Shown here: one piece after another, positions 1 to 8,640 of the stretch
Layout: each line of letters begins with the position of its first letter
Numbering within the stretch: the first letter of the stretch is position 1
DNA from: Rhizobium oryzihabitans
GTDB lineage: Bacteria > Pseudomonadota > Alphaproteobacteria > Rhizobiales > Rhizobiaceae
DNA: 64,000 nucleotides
NCBI RefSeq assembly: GCF_010669145.1
Contig: NZ_CP048635.1
Location: 1,682,501-1,746,500 of the forward strand
Reading direction: 5' to 3'
Made by a program: the position numbers and the translations under genes
The notes under the pieces: model-generated
Told to the model about the DNA's origin: nothing
The model's input: only the letters and a program-made list of their open reading frames with translations
Database searches by the model: none

Positions 1-59
1 ATACACGCCACTTCCCGGTTGTCATCCCGCCCCGCTTGGCCTAATCCTTCTCCCAGACA

Positions 60-764
60 ATGGGGAAGAGAATGCGCGATCTGAGTGATTTTAGGGGATG
101 TCCGGCGCCGCAGCCGGTGACGCTGAAGGGCCTTTATGTAACGGCGGAGCCGTTTGATCGCGACAGGCATCTTGCGAGGCTCTGGGCGGCACTTGGCGGC
201 GAGGGGACGAATACGCTCCTCAAATATTTCCCGCAAAGCGCCTTTCCCAATGCCGACGCTTTCGGCGACTGGTTGTTGAGCGCGAGTGAGAAGCTCAACT
301 GGGTCACGCTGGTCTTCATTGAAAACGCCACCGGCGATATCGTCGGCATGGCGAGCTACATGCGGCCCGATCCCGCCAATGGCGTGGTCGAGGTGGGCTC
401 AGTCGCCCATGGTGCGAAGATGAAGCGTTCACCGCTTTCCACCGAGGCCCATTACCTGATGGCGAAACATGTTTTCGAGGATCTGGGTTACCGTCGCTAC
501 GAGTGGAAATGCCATAACGACAACGAACCCTCCAAGATCACGGCGAAACGGTATGGTTTCACCTTCGAGGGCGTTTTCCGCCAGCATATGATCTCGAAGG
601 GTGCAAACCGCGATACGGCGTGGTTCTCGATGATCGACGGTGAATGGCCGCTGATCGGCAGGGCCTTTGAAATCTGGCTTTCGCCCGAAAATTTCTCCGC
701 TGACGGCACGCAGAAGCGCAAGCTTGAGGATATTCGTGCGGAGCTTGCCAATGCCAGCGCCTGA
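60..764 (+). CDS. GNAT-family N-acetyltransferase (RimJ/RimL-like)
   Basis: A 234-residue protein resembling the RimJ/RimL branch of GNAT acetyltransferases, which move an acetyl group from acetyl-CoA to a protein N-terminus or small amine. The central part carries the family pattern: a strand with IVGMASYMR near residue 96, then VVEVGSVAHG, then a segment ending NEPSKITAKRYGFTFEG, where the last helix and strand of the GNAT fold lie. The substrate cannot be read from sequence. ATG at 72 is an alternative start with a GGGGAAG purine run just upstream. The last 14 bases overlap the next small gene, so the two are probably co-transcribed. Confidence 0.85.
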   Translation: MGKRMRDLSDFRGCPAPQPVTLKGLYVTAEPFDRDRHLARLWAALGGEGTNTLLKYFPQSAFPNADAFGDWLLSASEKLNWVTLVFIENATGDIVGMASYMRPDPANGVVEVGSVAHGAKMKRSPLSTEAHYLMAKHVFEDLGYRRYEWKCHNDNEPSKITAKRYGFTFEGVFRQHMISKGANRDTAWFSMIDGEWPLIGRAFEIWLSPENFSADGTQKRKLEDIRAELANASA

Positions 765-981
765 CAAGCCCACGCCGCAGAAAAAGGACGGGTCCCCGGC
801 CGTTGCAGCTGTCCTCATTATCATCGGCTTCGGGCTGGTGTTTTACGTCATGCCGAAAATCATGCTGTGGCTGGGAAATTACTCGCCCTGGCTTGCGGCC
901 GCCTTCGGCACGGTGGCGGTGCTGTGTTTCTTCCTGCTGTTCTGGCTGCGCGCCCGTTATCAGCGCCGTCGTGACGGCTAG
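751..981 (+). CDS. small two-helix membrane protein
   Basis: A 76-residue protein starting inside the end of the acetyltransferase gene (14-base overlap, different frame), which favours translational coupling. After a short Pro/Lys-rich head (MPAPDKPTPQKKDG) there are two strongly hydrophobic stretches, about residues 15-38 and 44-66, and a basic tail (RARYQRRRDG). This predicts an inner-membrane hairpin with a cytoplasmic C-terminus by the positive-inside rule. I do not recognise a family or function. A longer reading from 667 is open, but it would lie within the acetyltransferase and lacks family support. Confidence 0.65.
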   Translation: MPAPDKPTPQKKDGSPAVAAVLIIIGFGLVFYVMPKIMLWLGNYSPWLAAAFGTVAVLCFFLLFWLRARYQRRRDG

Positions 982-1011
982 GGCAGGCTGCGCAGTTTTA
1001 CTGGAAATGCC

Positions 1012-2073
1012 CTAGAGCTGAAGCGACGCGCCGAGCAGCATCAGGCCCATCAGCAACACGAACAGCGCACCGGCGATCTCGATCGCGTGGCTGATGCCCG
1101 CCGCCTTGCGGCTTCCGGGGCCGGCGAAGCGCACGGCAAGACCCTTGGCCGATACGGCCATGATGGCAAGCAGCGACACGGTGATGGCGGTGCCGAGCGA
1201 CATGGCGAGAACTGAGAGCACGCCGCCGAGATAGAGCCCGTTCAGGAGCGCAAAGCTCATGACGATGATGGCGCCCGAGCAGGGTCTGAGGCCCACCGCG
1301 ATAATGGCCGACCATGCTTCGTGCAGGCTGAAGTTCTTGCCCTTCAGAAGCATGGGATCGGGCGCGTGGGATTTGCCGCAGGCCGTGCAGAGATCACCGG
1401 TGCCGTTGTGGTCGTGGTCGGAAAAAACCGGCTTGCCCTGAAACCTTAGACCTGTACCCATGCCGGTGGTCTTGGCTGCCGCCGCTTGCCCTGCCGCTGC
1501 GAAAATCGCGACCGGTTCGCGCCTGATGCGGAGTGACCAGAGTTTGCGTACCAGCAGCCAGGCGCCGAACAGGGCCACCATGGCAAAACTGGCGATCTCC
1601 ATGGCCTGCGTGGCCTTCGTCATGGTGATGGAAGTACCGCGCAGCACCAGCCAGGCAGCGCCGACGAGGCCGATGGCCACCGCGCCCTGAAGGAGTGCGG
1701 AAACGAAGGAAATGAGAATGCCGCGTTTCAGCTGCGTTTCATTGGCGATCATGTAGGAGGAGATGACCGCCTTGCCATGGCCGGGGCCGGCAGCGTGGAA
1801 AACACCATAGGCAAAGGAAAGGCCGATCAGCGAGCCAAGCGCCCAGCCATCCTCGCGCATGGCTTTCAACGCACCGGTCAGCGCCCGGTAAAACATCTGC
1901 TGGTGCACATTGATCCACTGCATCAGCGGCGCAAAGGGGCCGCCGACGGAGAAGGACGGTTCGGCCGAACCGATGCCGAGCGGTGACTGGGCGTGGGCGG
2001 CGCCGGTAACGGCAACGAGACCGATGGCGACGATCATCAGCTGGCCGGCCAGGCGCCCGTTGCGGCTCAGCAT
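1012..2073 (-). CDS. NicO/RcnA-type nickel-cobalt transporter
   Basis: A 353-residue polytopic membrane protein of the NicO family, which moves Ni2+ or Co2+ across the inner membrane. An N-terminal hydrophobic segment ends in a signal-like AHAQ. The first family motif is HAAGPGHGKAV, and a second conserved block GLRPCSGAIIVMSFALLNG follows later. Between the helices is a hydrophilic loop with Asp/His/Cys (SDHDHNGTGDLCTACGKSH) that could bind metal. Its start overlaps the end of the upstream DUF1007 gene by 7 bases. The DUF1007-NicO pairing is common in proteobacteria and suggests a periplasmic accessory plus transporter unit. Uptake versus efflux cannot be decided here. Confidence 0.85.
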   Translation of the reverse strand: MLSRNGRLAGQLMIVAIGLVAVTGAAHAQSPLGIGSAEPSFSVGGPFAPLMQWINVHQQMFYRALTGALKAMREDGWALGSLIGLSFAYGVFHAAGPGHGKAVISSYMIANETQLKRGILISFVSALLQGAVAIGLVGAAWLVLRGTSITMTKATQAMEIASFAMVALFGAWLLVRKLWSLRIRREPVAIFAAAGQAAAAKTTGMGTGLRFQGKPVFSDHDHNGTGDLCTACGKSHAPDPMLLKGKNFSLHEAWSAIIAVGLRPCSGAIIVMSFALLNGLYLGGVLSVLAMSLGTAITVSLLAIMAVSAKGLAVRFAGPGSRKAAGISHAIEIAGALFVLLMGLMLLGASLQL

Positions 2074-2708
2074 GTCACCTCCAGCCGGGTGGCGAACATC
2101 TTGGTCATGTCGGTGCCGGTCGGATCGTTGAAAAAGGCGTCGGTCAGGGTGCTCTGGTTCTGGGCGAGCACTTCATCCGGATCGGGGCGGACGACATGGT
2201 GCTTGCAGGCGTTCAAATCCTTGCCTTCGGTTGCCAGATCGGCGTCTTTCGCAAAATCGATCGCCGTATACATGGTCGGATCCCAGGCGCCGAAGCTGAG
2301 CTTGCCCTTGATGGCGAGCGGCTTGGTCGGCTTCACGGAAAAGAACATCAGAATCTGGTTGTCCCTGTAATCGACGTGAATGGCCTCCGGCTTTCCGAAC
2401 GCAACCGGTTTGCTGTCGGCGGTAATGAAGGTGTAGTAGGAATATTCGGCAAGCGATTCCAGCACGGTATTGCCGATTTCGGCGAGTTCGTCCTTGTCGA
2501 GCTTCAGGTCGCTGTTCTTGTCGTAATCCATCACCACGCTTGCCGAGAACATCTCGTCAAAGCGCCAGATGTTGCGCACTTCCTGAATGGTGCCGTTCGG
2601 CCCCTCGACGATTTCCATGCGCGCTTCGGCGAAAATATGCGGATGCGCCACGGCGGCGACGGGAACGGAGGTCAGGCCGGCCGCGAGAAGCAAAAAACGT
2701 CTTTTCAT
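2067..2708 (-). CDS. DUF1007 family periplasmic protein
   Basis: A 213-residue secreted protein. The chosen start gives a signal peptide (MKRRFLLLAAGLTSVPVAAVA) followed at once by HPHIF, the His-rich N-terminus typical of DUF1007 proteins. An acidic segment DYDKNSDLKLDKDEL near residue 62 resembles an EF-hand-like metal loop. The reading frame is open further upstream to 2798, but that extension has no signal character. The gene is first in a two-gene operon with the NicO transporter and overlaps it by 7 bases, so a role in periplasmic metal delivery is inferred from context. Confidence 0.8.
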   Translation of the reverse strand: MKRRFLLLAAGLTSVPVAAVAHPHIFAEARMEIVEGPNGTIQEVRNIWRFDEMFSASVVMDYDKNSDLKLDKDELAEIGNTVLESLAEYSYYTFITADSKPVAFGKPEAIHVDYRDNQILMFFSVKPTKPLAIKGKLSFGAWDPTMYTAIDFAKDADLATEGKDLNACKHHVVRPDPDEVLAQNQSTLTDAFFNDPTGTDMTKMFATRLEVTC

Positions 2709-2824
2709 TATCCGGTCTGTCCTGCCTTCGAATCTTGAAGGTCTGACTCTAGCAGAAAATGGGACCGAATTTCGACCTGCCGCGCTCTTCCATAACAATG
2801 CGCCGGTGCAGACCAGCGAATGTT

Positions 2825-4009
2825 TCAGAAGGTGCCGCTGAAACGCGAGGTGACGCTGGAGCCGCTATAGGAGAGATCGGTGTCGCGCTCGCCATGCAGA
2901 AGGCGGTTGAATTCCACCTCCAGCTTGCTGTTTTTGCCTGTATCGAAGGAGAGTGTGGCAACCAGCCTGCGCTCGCTGCTGTCGTAATTATAATAGATCC
3001 AGTCCTTGTGGACACGCCGCAGCGAAAGATCGAGCCCCAGCCGGTCGGTAAGCCTGCTCTTTATGACGAACTGCCAGCGGCGATGGAACTCGGCAATGGG
3101 ATCATCGGGGTCAAAAAGCGCATAGTCCTGCGAGAAGCCCGCTCCGAAGGCGATGCTTTCACTCGCCTTCACTTCCGCTTCCGCCCGAAGGTAGGGCCTG
3201 GTGCGCTTCACCTTGTCGCTGATTTCGTCGCCGGAGATGGATGTCAGGCCGGCCTCGGCCAGAACCGCGAAGTGCTCGGAGAATTTGTAACCATAGGCAA
3301 GCGAGCCGCGCAGCGTGCTGGCCGGAAAACGCTCATATCTCTCCTGCTGGCTTTCCGGCACGAGGATGCGGTCATAAGCAAGGGTCAGCCCGGCCTCGCC
3401 ACCGGCAAGGGGCCTTTCATGCTCGGCCTTGAACGATAGAAGCGCTTCATTGGCCTCCAGGCGGGTGGGTTCGAAATAGGCGGGCTTGAACCGTGCCTTG
3501 CCCTTAATCAGGCTGGCAACGCTCGCCGTCAGCGTGGTCTTGCCGCCGAGCGCGAGAATGCCGAGCTGGGAGGAGGCCTCCAGCTTGTGATCCAGTTGCC
3601 GGTAACCAATGTCTTCCTCCGGCAGGTGTATGAAGATATCGCCGGCATCGCTGCGCGTACCCCGCAGTTCCACCGCCCATTCCAGCCGTTCGGAAAACCG
3701 CCTGGTCAGCCCCAGCGTGGCAATGGTGTTGTGTTCATTGGCGAAGCGGTAGCGGGGGAGGCGGACCTCCTCGTGATCGAGCGAATACCGCAGTTCCGCC
3801 CCTTCCAGAGCGATCTTTCCATTGAGCCCGAGCCCGGTGCGCAGCGACACCGCCTTCAGGCGATTGGTGTCGGCGAAATAATTGGTGTCGCTGGAGATGC
3901 CGGATCTGTAGGTGATGTTGTGTTCATCGGCCTTCTCGCCCGCCCGCACGATGCCGGTGCAGGCAAGCCCAAGAACAAGTGCGATGCATCCCCCCAGCCG
4001 CATTTGCAT
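2825..4009 (-). CDS. outer-membrane beta-barrel protein
   Basis: A 394-residue protein with a signal peptide (about residues 1-23, ending VRAGE) and then alternating polar/aromatic strands throughout. It ends in SRFSGTF, the C-terminal phenylalanine that marks many outer-membrane barrels. Turns rich in Asp/Asn and paired strands such as YLRAEAEVKASESIAFGAGFSQDY fit a barrel of roughly 14-18 strands. The function is unknown; nothing in the sequence points to a TonB box or a specific substrate. It is transcribed towards the DUF1007 gene, with 116 bases between. Confidence 0.7.
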   Translation of the reverse strand: MQMRLGGCIALVLGLACTGIVRAGEKADEHNITYRSGISSDTNYFADTNRLKAVSLRTGLGLNGKIALEGAELRYSLDHEEVRLPRYRFANEHNTIATLGLTRRFSERLEWAVELRGTRSDAGDIFIHLPEEDIGYRQLDHKLEASSQLGILALGGKTTLTASVASLIKGKARFKPAYFEPTRLEANEALLSFKAEHERPLAGGEAGLTLAYDRILVPESQQERYERFPASTLRGSLAYGYKFSEHFAVLAEAGLTSISGDEISDKVKRTRPYLRAEAEVKASESIAFGAGFSQDYALFDPDDPIAEFHRRWQFVIKSRLTDRLGLDLSLRRVHKDWIYYNYDSSERRLVATLSFDTGKNSKLEVEFNRLLHGERDTDLSYSGSSVTSRFSGTF

Positions 4010-4273
4010 CTCCGGTTGCTAATTAAGCAATATCTTATAGTTGGATGGTTAACAAAGTCTCCGTCATGATTTTACTGCCGCAGCCGTAAAAGATAGAAGG
4101 CGGCACTGTAATTCCTTCAGAAGAGGCAAGCCCGGCTATGTAAAATTTTATTAAATTCATGAGTATTAGCGTTAATTATTTATTGTAACATTAGGCTTTG
4201 CTTGAATTAGAATCCTCTAATTATACAGTTGGACTACGCCAGAGGGCGTGATCAAACATAAGAGGAGAGAGAA

Positions 4274-4561
4274 ATGATTGCTAAGTTTGCTTGCATAGCC
4301 GCTGTTCTTACTGTCGCTTCCGTTGGTCAGGCCAATGCCGGCGGTCTTCTGGGCGGCATCCTGTCCGGAAACAGCAACAAGGGCGGCGCGCTCGTTGTCG
4401 TCTCGCCCAGCATCGATCTGGGTGTCAGCGGTATCCTGTCCAATAACGGGATTCTGAACGGCAACAAGACCGGTATCCTGAACGGCATCCTCAACGGCAA
4501 CAAGACCTCCGTCGATGTCATCGACAACAAGAATGACGGCGGCAAGAAGCGTCGCCACTGA
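4274..4561 (+). CDS. small secreted Gly/Asn-rich protein with internal repeats
   Basis: A 95-residue protein preceded by a strong ribosome site (AGAGGAGAGAG) ending three bases before ATG. A signal peptide covers about residues 1-22 (cleavage near ANA-GG). The mature part begins GGLLGGILSGNSNKGG and then repeats a GILNGNKT unit: GILSNNGILNGNKT, then GILNGILNGNKT, before a Lys/Arg-rich tail (GGKKRRH). No family is recognised. The repeat and small size recall surface or matrix-associated peptides, but that is only a guess. A good terminator follows about 140 bases downstream. Confidence 0.75.
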   Translation: MIAKFACIAAVLTVASVGQANAGGLLGGILSGNSNKGGALVVVSPSIDLGVSGILSNNGILNGNKTGILNGILNGNKTSVDVIDNKNDGGKKRRH

Positions 4562-4698
4562 ATAAGCCAGATCGAAAATCGACAGGGATTTTCGACGGAA
4601 ACGATGCGCGCAGGACATAAGCCGGGAACAAGCCTCGAGTTGCGTGTGTATGACGCATGGCGCTTCCGGCAAGAACAAACGGTGCATCGCAAGACTGG

Positions 4699-4727
4699 AA
4701 GGGGGCCTCGTGGCCCCCTTTTTTTGT
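4699..4727 (+). terminator. rho-independent terminator after the small secreted protein
   Basis: A 7-bp GGGGGCC/GGCCCCC stem with a 4-base loop (TCGT) is followed by a run of seven or more T. It lies downstream of the gene ending at 4561. Confidence 0.85.
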
Positions 4728-4826
4728 TCGTGCTCTGCTTAAATGAAGCTATGGGCAGGCTTGAACCGCGCACCGTTTTGATGTGAAGGTGGGCTTCACG
4801 TCCTCCAAGCTTTCAGTCGATTCCCC

Positions 4827-6008
4827 ATGCTACAGAAACGCGCTTCGCCGGACGCATTTGATCGTCAGGCCTATTTGATCGCGCTACTGGTCTTCGTTGC
4901 CGGCGGCACGAATGCGGCCGTCGTGCCATTTATCGGCTTTTATATCATTCAGGTTCTCGGTCATGCGCCGGCGACGCTCGGTCTTTACAGCGTGACCGCG
5001 ATGCTGGCCTCGATCATTGCCAGCCGCATTTATGGCGAGCGTGTCGATGCCGGCGTGCGGGTGCGGCCATTGCTGCTTCTCTCCGTGCTTGGCGCCTTCG
5101 TCGCGGCAGCGGCGGCAACCTTCGGTCATCTGGCGCTGCTGGTGGCGATAACGGCAACCGGCATGGGGCTTTCCAACGCCGCCAGCACGCTCGTCTTCAG
5201 TTATGGCCGGTATCACGGCCGGGTAGAGGCGCTCGATACGGCCTCCTACAACGCTTTCCTGCGGATGATGGTGTCGCTGGCATGGATGCTGCTTCCGGCC
5301 GCCGCCTATCTGATCGTCGATCTCGCCGGCGCAAAGGCGGTGTTCCTGAATGCCATGTTGATGGCCGCCATCTGGGGCGGGCTGGCGCTTGCCATCGTGC
5401 CGCGTGGCCAGACTTGCCCGATGGAGCGGCGGGAGGAGGGGGAAGCCGATGCGGGGCGTAACCTGCCGCTGCTTCTGGCGGCGACGGCGAGCTTCTGCAT
5501 GTCTTTCGCCCACTCCCTGTGCGCCTCTGCCCTGCCGGTGTTTCTGGTGCGGGAAGTGGGCCTGCCGGATTACGCGCCGGGCCTGTCGCTCAGCGTCAAA
5601 TGCGCGATGGAGGTTCTGCTCATCCTGCTTGCGCCGAGGATCATGCGGCGGGTCAGCGCCCGTGTCCTTCTCTGCATCGCGGCGGTGATGGCGATCGTTG
5701 CCTTCAACATCATCGCCTCGGTCCAGACCCTGCCCGCCATGATTTTCGGTGCGGCGATGGAAGGCGCCTATTACGGCCTTTTCGCCGGCACGAGCCTGAC
5801 CTTCATTCAGGGCTTTGCACGTGGCCGCACGGCGCGGGCGACGGCGCTCTACATGAATTCCATCTTCCTTGCCGCGCTGTTTGCGGTGCCGCTAATGGGG
5901 TTCGTGGCGCAATATGCCAGCTTCGGTGTCTCGATCCGGCTTGCCTCGGTGGGCGCCGGTGCCGGGTTGCTGCTGCTGTTCCTCACGCGCCGTCAGGTGG
6001 GCGAGTAA
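4827..6008 (+). CDS. MFS transporter, sugar-efflux (SetA-like) type
   Basis: A 393-residue major facilitator protein with about twelve hydrophobic helices. Loop 2-3 has the MFS signature-like YGERVDAGVRVRP after TM2. A hydrophilic central loop (residues about 190-210, RGQTCPMERREEGEADAGR) divides the two six-helix halves. Overall composition and the GLYSVTAMLASIIASRIYGERVD segment resemble the SetA/sugar-efflux branch. The substrate cannot be assigned. It follows the terminator at 4.7 kb and ends just before a RIME repeat. Confidence 0.8.
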   Translation: MLQKRASPDAFDRQAYLIALLVFVAGGTNAAVVPFIGFYIIQVLGHAPATLGLYSVTAMLASIIASRIYGERVDAGVRVRPLLLLSVLGAFVAAAAATFGHLALLVAITATGMGLSNAASTLVFSYGRYHGRVEALDTASYNAFLRMMVSLAWMLLPAAAYLIVDLAGAKAVFLNAMLMAAIWGGLALAIVPRGQTCPMERREEGEADAGRNLPLLLAATASFCMSFAHSLCASALPVFLVREVGLPDYAPGLSLSVKCAMEVLLILLAPRIMRRVSARVLLCIAAVMAIVAFNIIASVQTLPAMIFGAAMEGAYYGLFAGTSLTFIQGFARGRTARATALYMNSIFLAALFAVPLMGFVAQYASFGVSIRLASVGAGAGLLLLFLTRRQVGE

Positions 6009-6026
6009 GGGCAATTCATCCAGCCG

Positions 6027-6146
6027 CCCTCATTCCTGTGCTTGTCACAGGAATCCAGTCAGCCCAAGTCCTTGGGCTGAAAAGACTCTTCCCCGCCACG
6101 CAGACGCGTGTCGGCTGGATTCCTGTGACAGGCACAGGAATGAGGG
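6027..6146. repeat. RIME-type palindromic repeat, copy 1
   Basis: About 120 bp with near-perfect inverted ends (CTCATTCCTGTGCTTGTCAC at the left and its complement at the right). The middle holds AGCCCAAGTCCTTGGGCT and an ACGCGTG block. Related copies recur through the window. Confidence 0.85.
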
Positions 6147-6188
6147 GAGTGGGCAGATCAGCCGGCGCATTGCGCGCCGGTCGCCGCC

Positions 6189-7181
6189 TTACGCCGAAAT
6201 GTCGATAATGCCGCAATCGCCCGCTTCGGAGGCGAAGGCCAGCAGCTTGCCGGTGGCGCTCCAGTCCATGCTCGTGATGGCGCCCTTGCCGGGGCGGCGA
6301 AGCAGGGCTTCCTTGCCGTCGGCAAGGCGCACGCCCAGCACCATGCCATCGATGAAACCGATGGCCAGCACGTCTTCCACCGGGTGGAAGGCGACATTGG
6401 TGACCATGATGTTGGCGCGGGTGCCGAGCTCTTCCGGCGCCTTGCCCATCGGGCCGTCCTTGCCGGAAAATGGCCAGACGATGGCGGCCGGCGCGCCTGA
6501 TGAGGCGAGCCATTTGCCCTTGGCCGACCAGGAAATGGATTTGACCTTGGCGGGATATCCCGTCATGCGCATGTGGCGGGCTTCCATGCCGCCCTTGGTC
6601 GCTTCCATCTTCCAGCCATGCAACGCGTTTTCCTGCATGGTGGTGACGAGGAACTTGCCATCGGGCGAGAAGGTGACGCCGGTATGGGCGCCCTTCCATT
6701 CCAGATCCACCGGATCGCCCGCACTCGCCACCCAATGCAGCGTCACGCCGTTATAACGGGCGACCGCAATGCGCAGGCCCTTGGGCGCAAAGGCGATGGC
6801 CTCCACCGTGCGTTCTTCCTTGAATTCCTTCACCGTGCCGTCGGAGAGGCGCACGAAGCTCGACTTGCCAACGCCATAAGCGACCGCCTTCTGCGGCCCG
6901 CCGGCAACGACGCCGACCCATTTGCGCGGCACATTGGCGAGCTCGCTGATGCTGCCGTCATGGCCGATCCGCAGCACGCGCCCGTCCTCGCCGCCGGAAA
7001 GCAGCGTGGCGCTGTAGGGATCGCGAACACAGGTCAGCAGCCCCTCATGCGCCTGCGTTACCTTTTCGCCGCCATCCAGCCGGTGAATGGTGCCGGCGGC
7101 GGTGGCAAACAGCGGAATGTCGCCGAGAAAATGGGTCGAGACCACGTGGCCTTCGATATCAAGCGGGGCAACAGTCGGCAT
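6189..7181 (-). CDS. WD40-repeat beta-propeller protein
   Basis: A 330-residue protein built of about seven WD40-like repeats. Recognisable blades include AHEGLLTCVRDPYSATLLSGGEDGRVLRI, AIAFAPKGLRIAVARYNGVTLHWV, GVTFSPDGKFLVTTMQENALHGW, SISWSAKGKWLASSGA and SMDWSATGKLLAFASEAGDCGIIDI. There is no signal peptide, so it is probably cytoplasmic and a protein-interaction scaffold. It lies downstream of, and on the same strand as, the CobW-type GTPase, about 230 bases away with a palindromic repeat between them. The shared orientation suggests a functional link to zinc homeostasis, but no partner can be named from sequence. Confidence 0.8.
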   Translation of the reverse strand: MPTVAPLDIEGHVVSTHFLGDIPLFATAAGTIHRLDGGEKVTQAHEGLLTCVRDPYSATLLSGGEDGRVLRIGHDGSISELANVPRKWVGVVAGGPQKAVAYGVGKSSFVRLSDGTVKEFKEERTVEAIAFAPKGLRIAVARYNGVTLHWVASAGDPVDLEWKGAHTGVTFSPDGKFLVTTMQENALHGWKMEATKGGMEARHMRMTGYPAKVKSISWSAKGKWLASSGAPAAIVWPFSGKDGPMGKAPEELGTRANIMVTNVAFHPVEDVLAIGFIDGMVLGVRLADGKEALLRRPGKGAITSMDWSATGKLLAFASEAGDCGIIDISA

Positions 7182-7275
7182 GGGGCATCGGTCTTTCGTC
7201 TATGTGTTTTTCGTTTGGTGGATTTCGGTCGCTGACCAGGTCGGGAAGACCCGTTGTCGCGGTTTCAACCCGTGG

Positions 7276-7352
7276 CGTCATGGTCGGGCTTGACCCGACC
7301 ATCCACATGCTGGCGGCAATGGGTCCTCGGGTCAAGCCCGAGGATGACGTCG
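7276..7352. repeat. short palindromic intergenic repeat (second family)
   Basis: Two adjacent hairpins: TGGTCGGGCTTGACCCGACC, then TCCTCGGGTCAAGCCCGAGG followed by ATGACGTC. The second hairpin recurs at about 35.5, 40.0 and 48.2 kb. Confidence 0.75.
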
Positions 7353-7409
7353 AGCGTGGGGAAGGGAACCGGGAAGCAGCAGGAGCGTCCCGGTCTGTCC
7401 CTTAAAACC

Positions 7410-8525
7410 TCAGGCCGTTGCGAGGCAGGCGTTGAAGCTCTTTTCCAGTTTCTCACGGTCCAGTTCGCGGCCGATGAAGACGAGGCGGCTTTCGCGCTTT
7501 TCGCCGTCTTTCCAGGGGCGCTGGTGATCGCCCTCGATGATCATGTGGACGCCCTGCACCACGTAACGTTCCGCATCGCCCTTGAAGGCGATGATGCCTT
7601 TCAGGCGCAGAATATTTGGACCGTCGGTCTGCGTCACCTTCTGGATCCACGGGAAGAAGCGCTCGGGGTTCATCTCGCCGCCGCGCAGCGAAACGGATTG
7701 CACGGTCACGTCGTGAATTGCAGAAACCGCGCCATGGTGATGGTGGCCGTGGTCATGCCCATGATCATGATCGTGGTGATGCCCGTGATCGTGGTCATGA
7801 TGATGGTGGTCATGATCGTGATGGTGGTGGTCGCAATCGGGACCGCAGGCATGGTCCTCATGGCCGTGTTCGAGGAAATGCGGATCGTTTTCGAGTGCAC
7901 GTTCCAGATTAAACGCGCCCTGATCGAGAACGCGGGCGAGATCGACGCCGGAACGGGTGGTCTTGTAGATGCGTGCGGAAGGATTGATGGCGCGCACGAT
8001 ATCCTCGATGCGGGCCACTTCCTCCGGCGAAACGAGATCGGTCTTGTTGACGATCACGACATCGGCAAAGGCGATCTGGTCTTCGGCCTCGCGGCTGTCC
8101 TTTAGGCGCAGCGGCAGGTGCTTGGCATCAACAAGCGCGACAACGGCGTCAAGCTCGGTCTTGGCGCGCACGTCGTCATCCATGAAGAAGGTCTGGGCGA
8201 CGGGAACGGGATCGGCAAGGCCGGTGGTCTCAACGATGATGCCGTCGAAACGGCCGGGCCGGCGCATCAGGCCTTCCACGACGCGGATCAGGTCGCCGCG
8301 CACCGTGCAGCACACGCAGCCATTGTTCATTTCGTAGATTTCTTCATCAGACTCGACGATCAGATCGTTGTCGATGCCGATCTCGCCGAATTCATTGACG
8401 ATGACAGCGTATTTCTTGCCGTGGTTCTCGGAGAGGATACGGTTGAGAAGCGTCGTCTTGCCGGCGCCGAGATATCCCGTCAGGACGGTGACTGGAATGG
8501 GCTTGGCTGGTGCTGTTTCGGTCAT
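7410..8525 (-). CDS. CobW/COG0523 zinc-type GTPase metallochaperone, His-rich
   Basis: A 371-residue G3E GTPase of the CobW/ZigA/YciC group, thought to deliver metal (often Zn2+) to client enzymes when metal is scarce. Visible motifs are Walker A GYLGAGKT (residues 17-24), the family metal motif CVCC (70-73), switch/Walker [10 protein letters not shown] (98-106) and the guanine-specificity motif NKTD (160-163). Residues 220-264 form an unusually long His/Asp stretch. The C-terminal CobW_C domain runs from about residue 270. A Zur-like palindrome lies 125 bases upstream, inside the neighbouring gene's 3' end, which fits zinc-starvation control. Confidence 0.9.
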   Translation of the reverse strand: MTETAPAKPIPVTVLTGYLGAGKTTLLNRILSENHGKKYAVIVNEFGEIGIDNDLIVESDEEIYEMNNGCVCCTVRGDLIRVVEGLMRRPGRFDGIIVETTGLADPVPVAQTFFMDDDVRAKTELDAVVALVDAKHLPLRLKDSREAEDQIAFADVVIVNKTDLVSPEEVARIEDIVRAINPSARIYKTTRSGVDLARVLDQGAFNLERALENDPHFLEHGHEDHACGPDCDHHHHDHDHHHHDHDHGHHHDHDHGHDHGHHHHGAVSAIHDVTVQSVSLRGGEMNPERFFPWIQKVTQTDGPNILRLKGIIAFKGDAERYVVQGVHMIIEGDHQRPWKDGEKRESRLVFIGRELDREKLEKSFNACLATA

Positions 8526-8640
8526 GGAAAACCCCGCGTGGAGAAAGGCCGTGAAGGCCCCAAGGAAGAAGTGTTGTCGTCCATATAGGCGCGACGTCCG
8601 GGCAGTTCAAAGAGATTTTGGTCGAATTCTGCCAGCTTGT

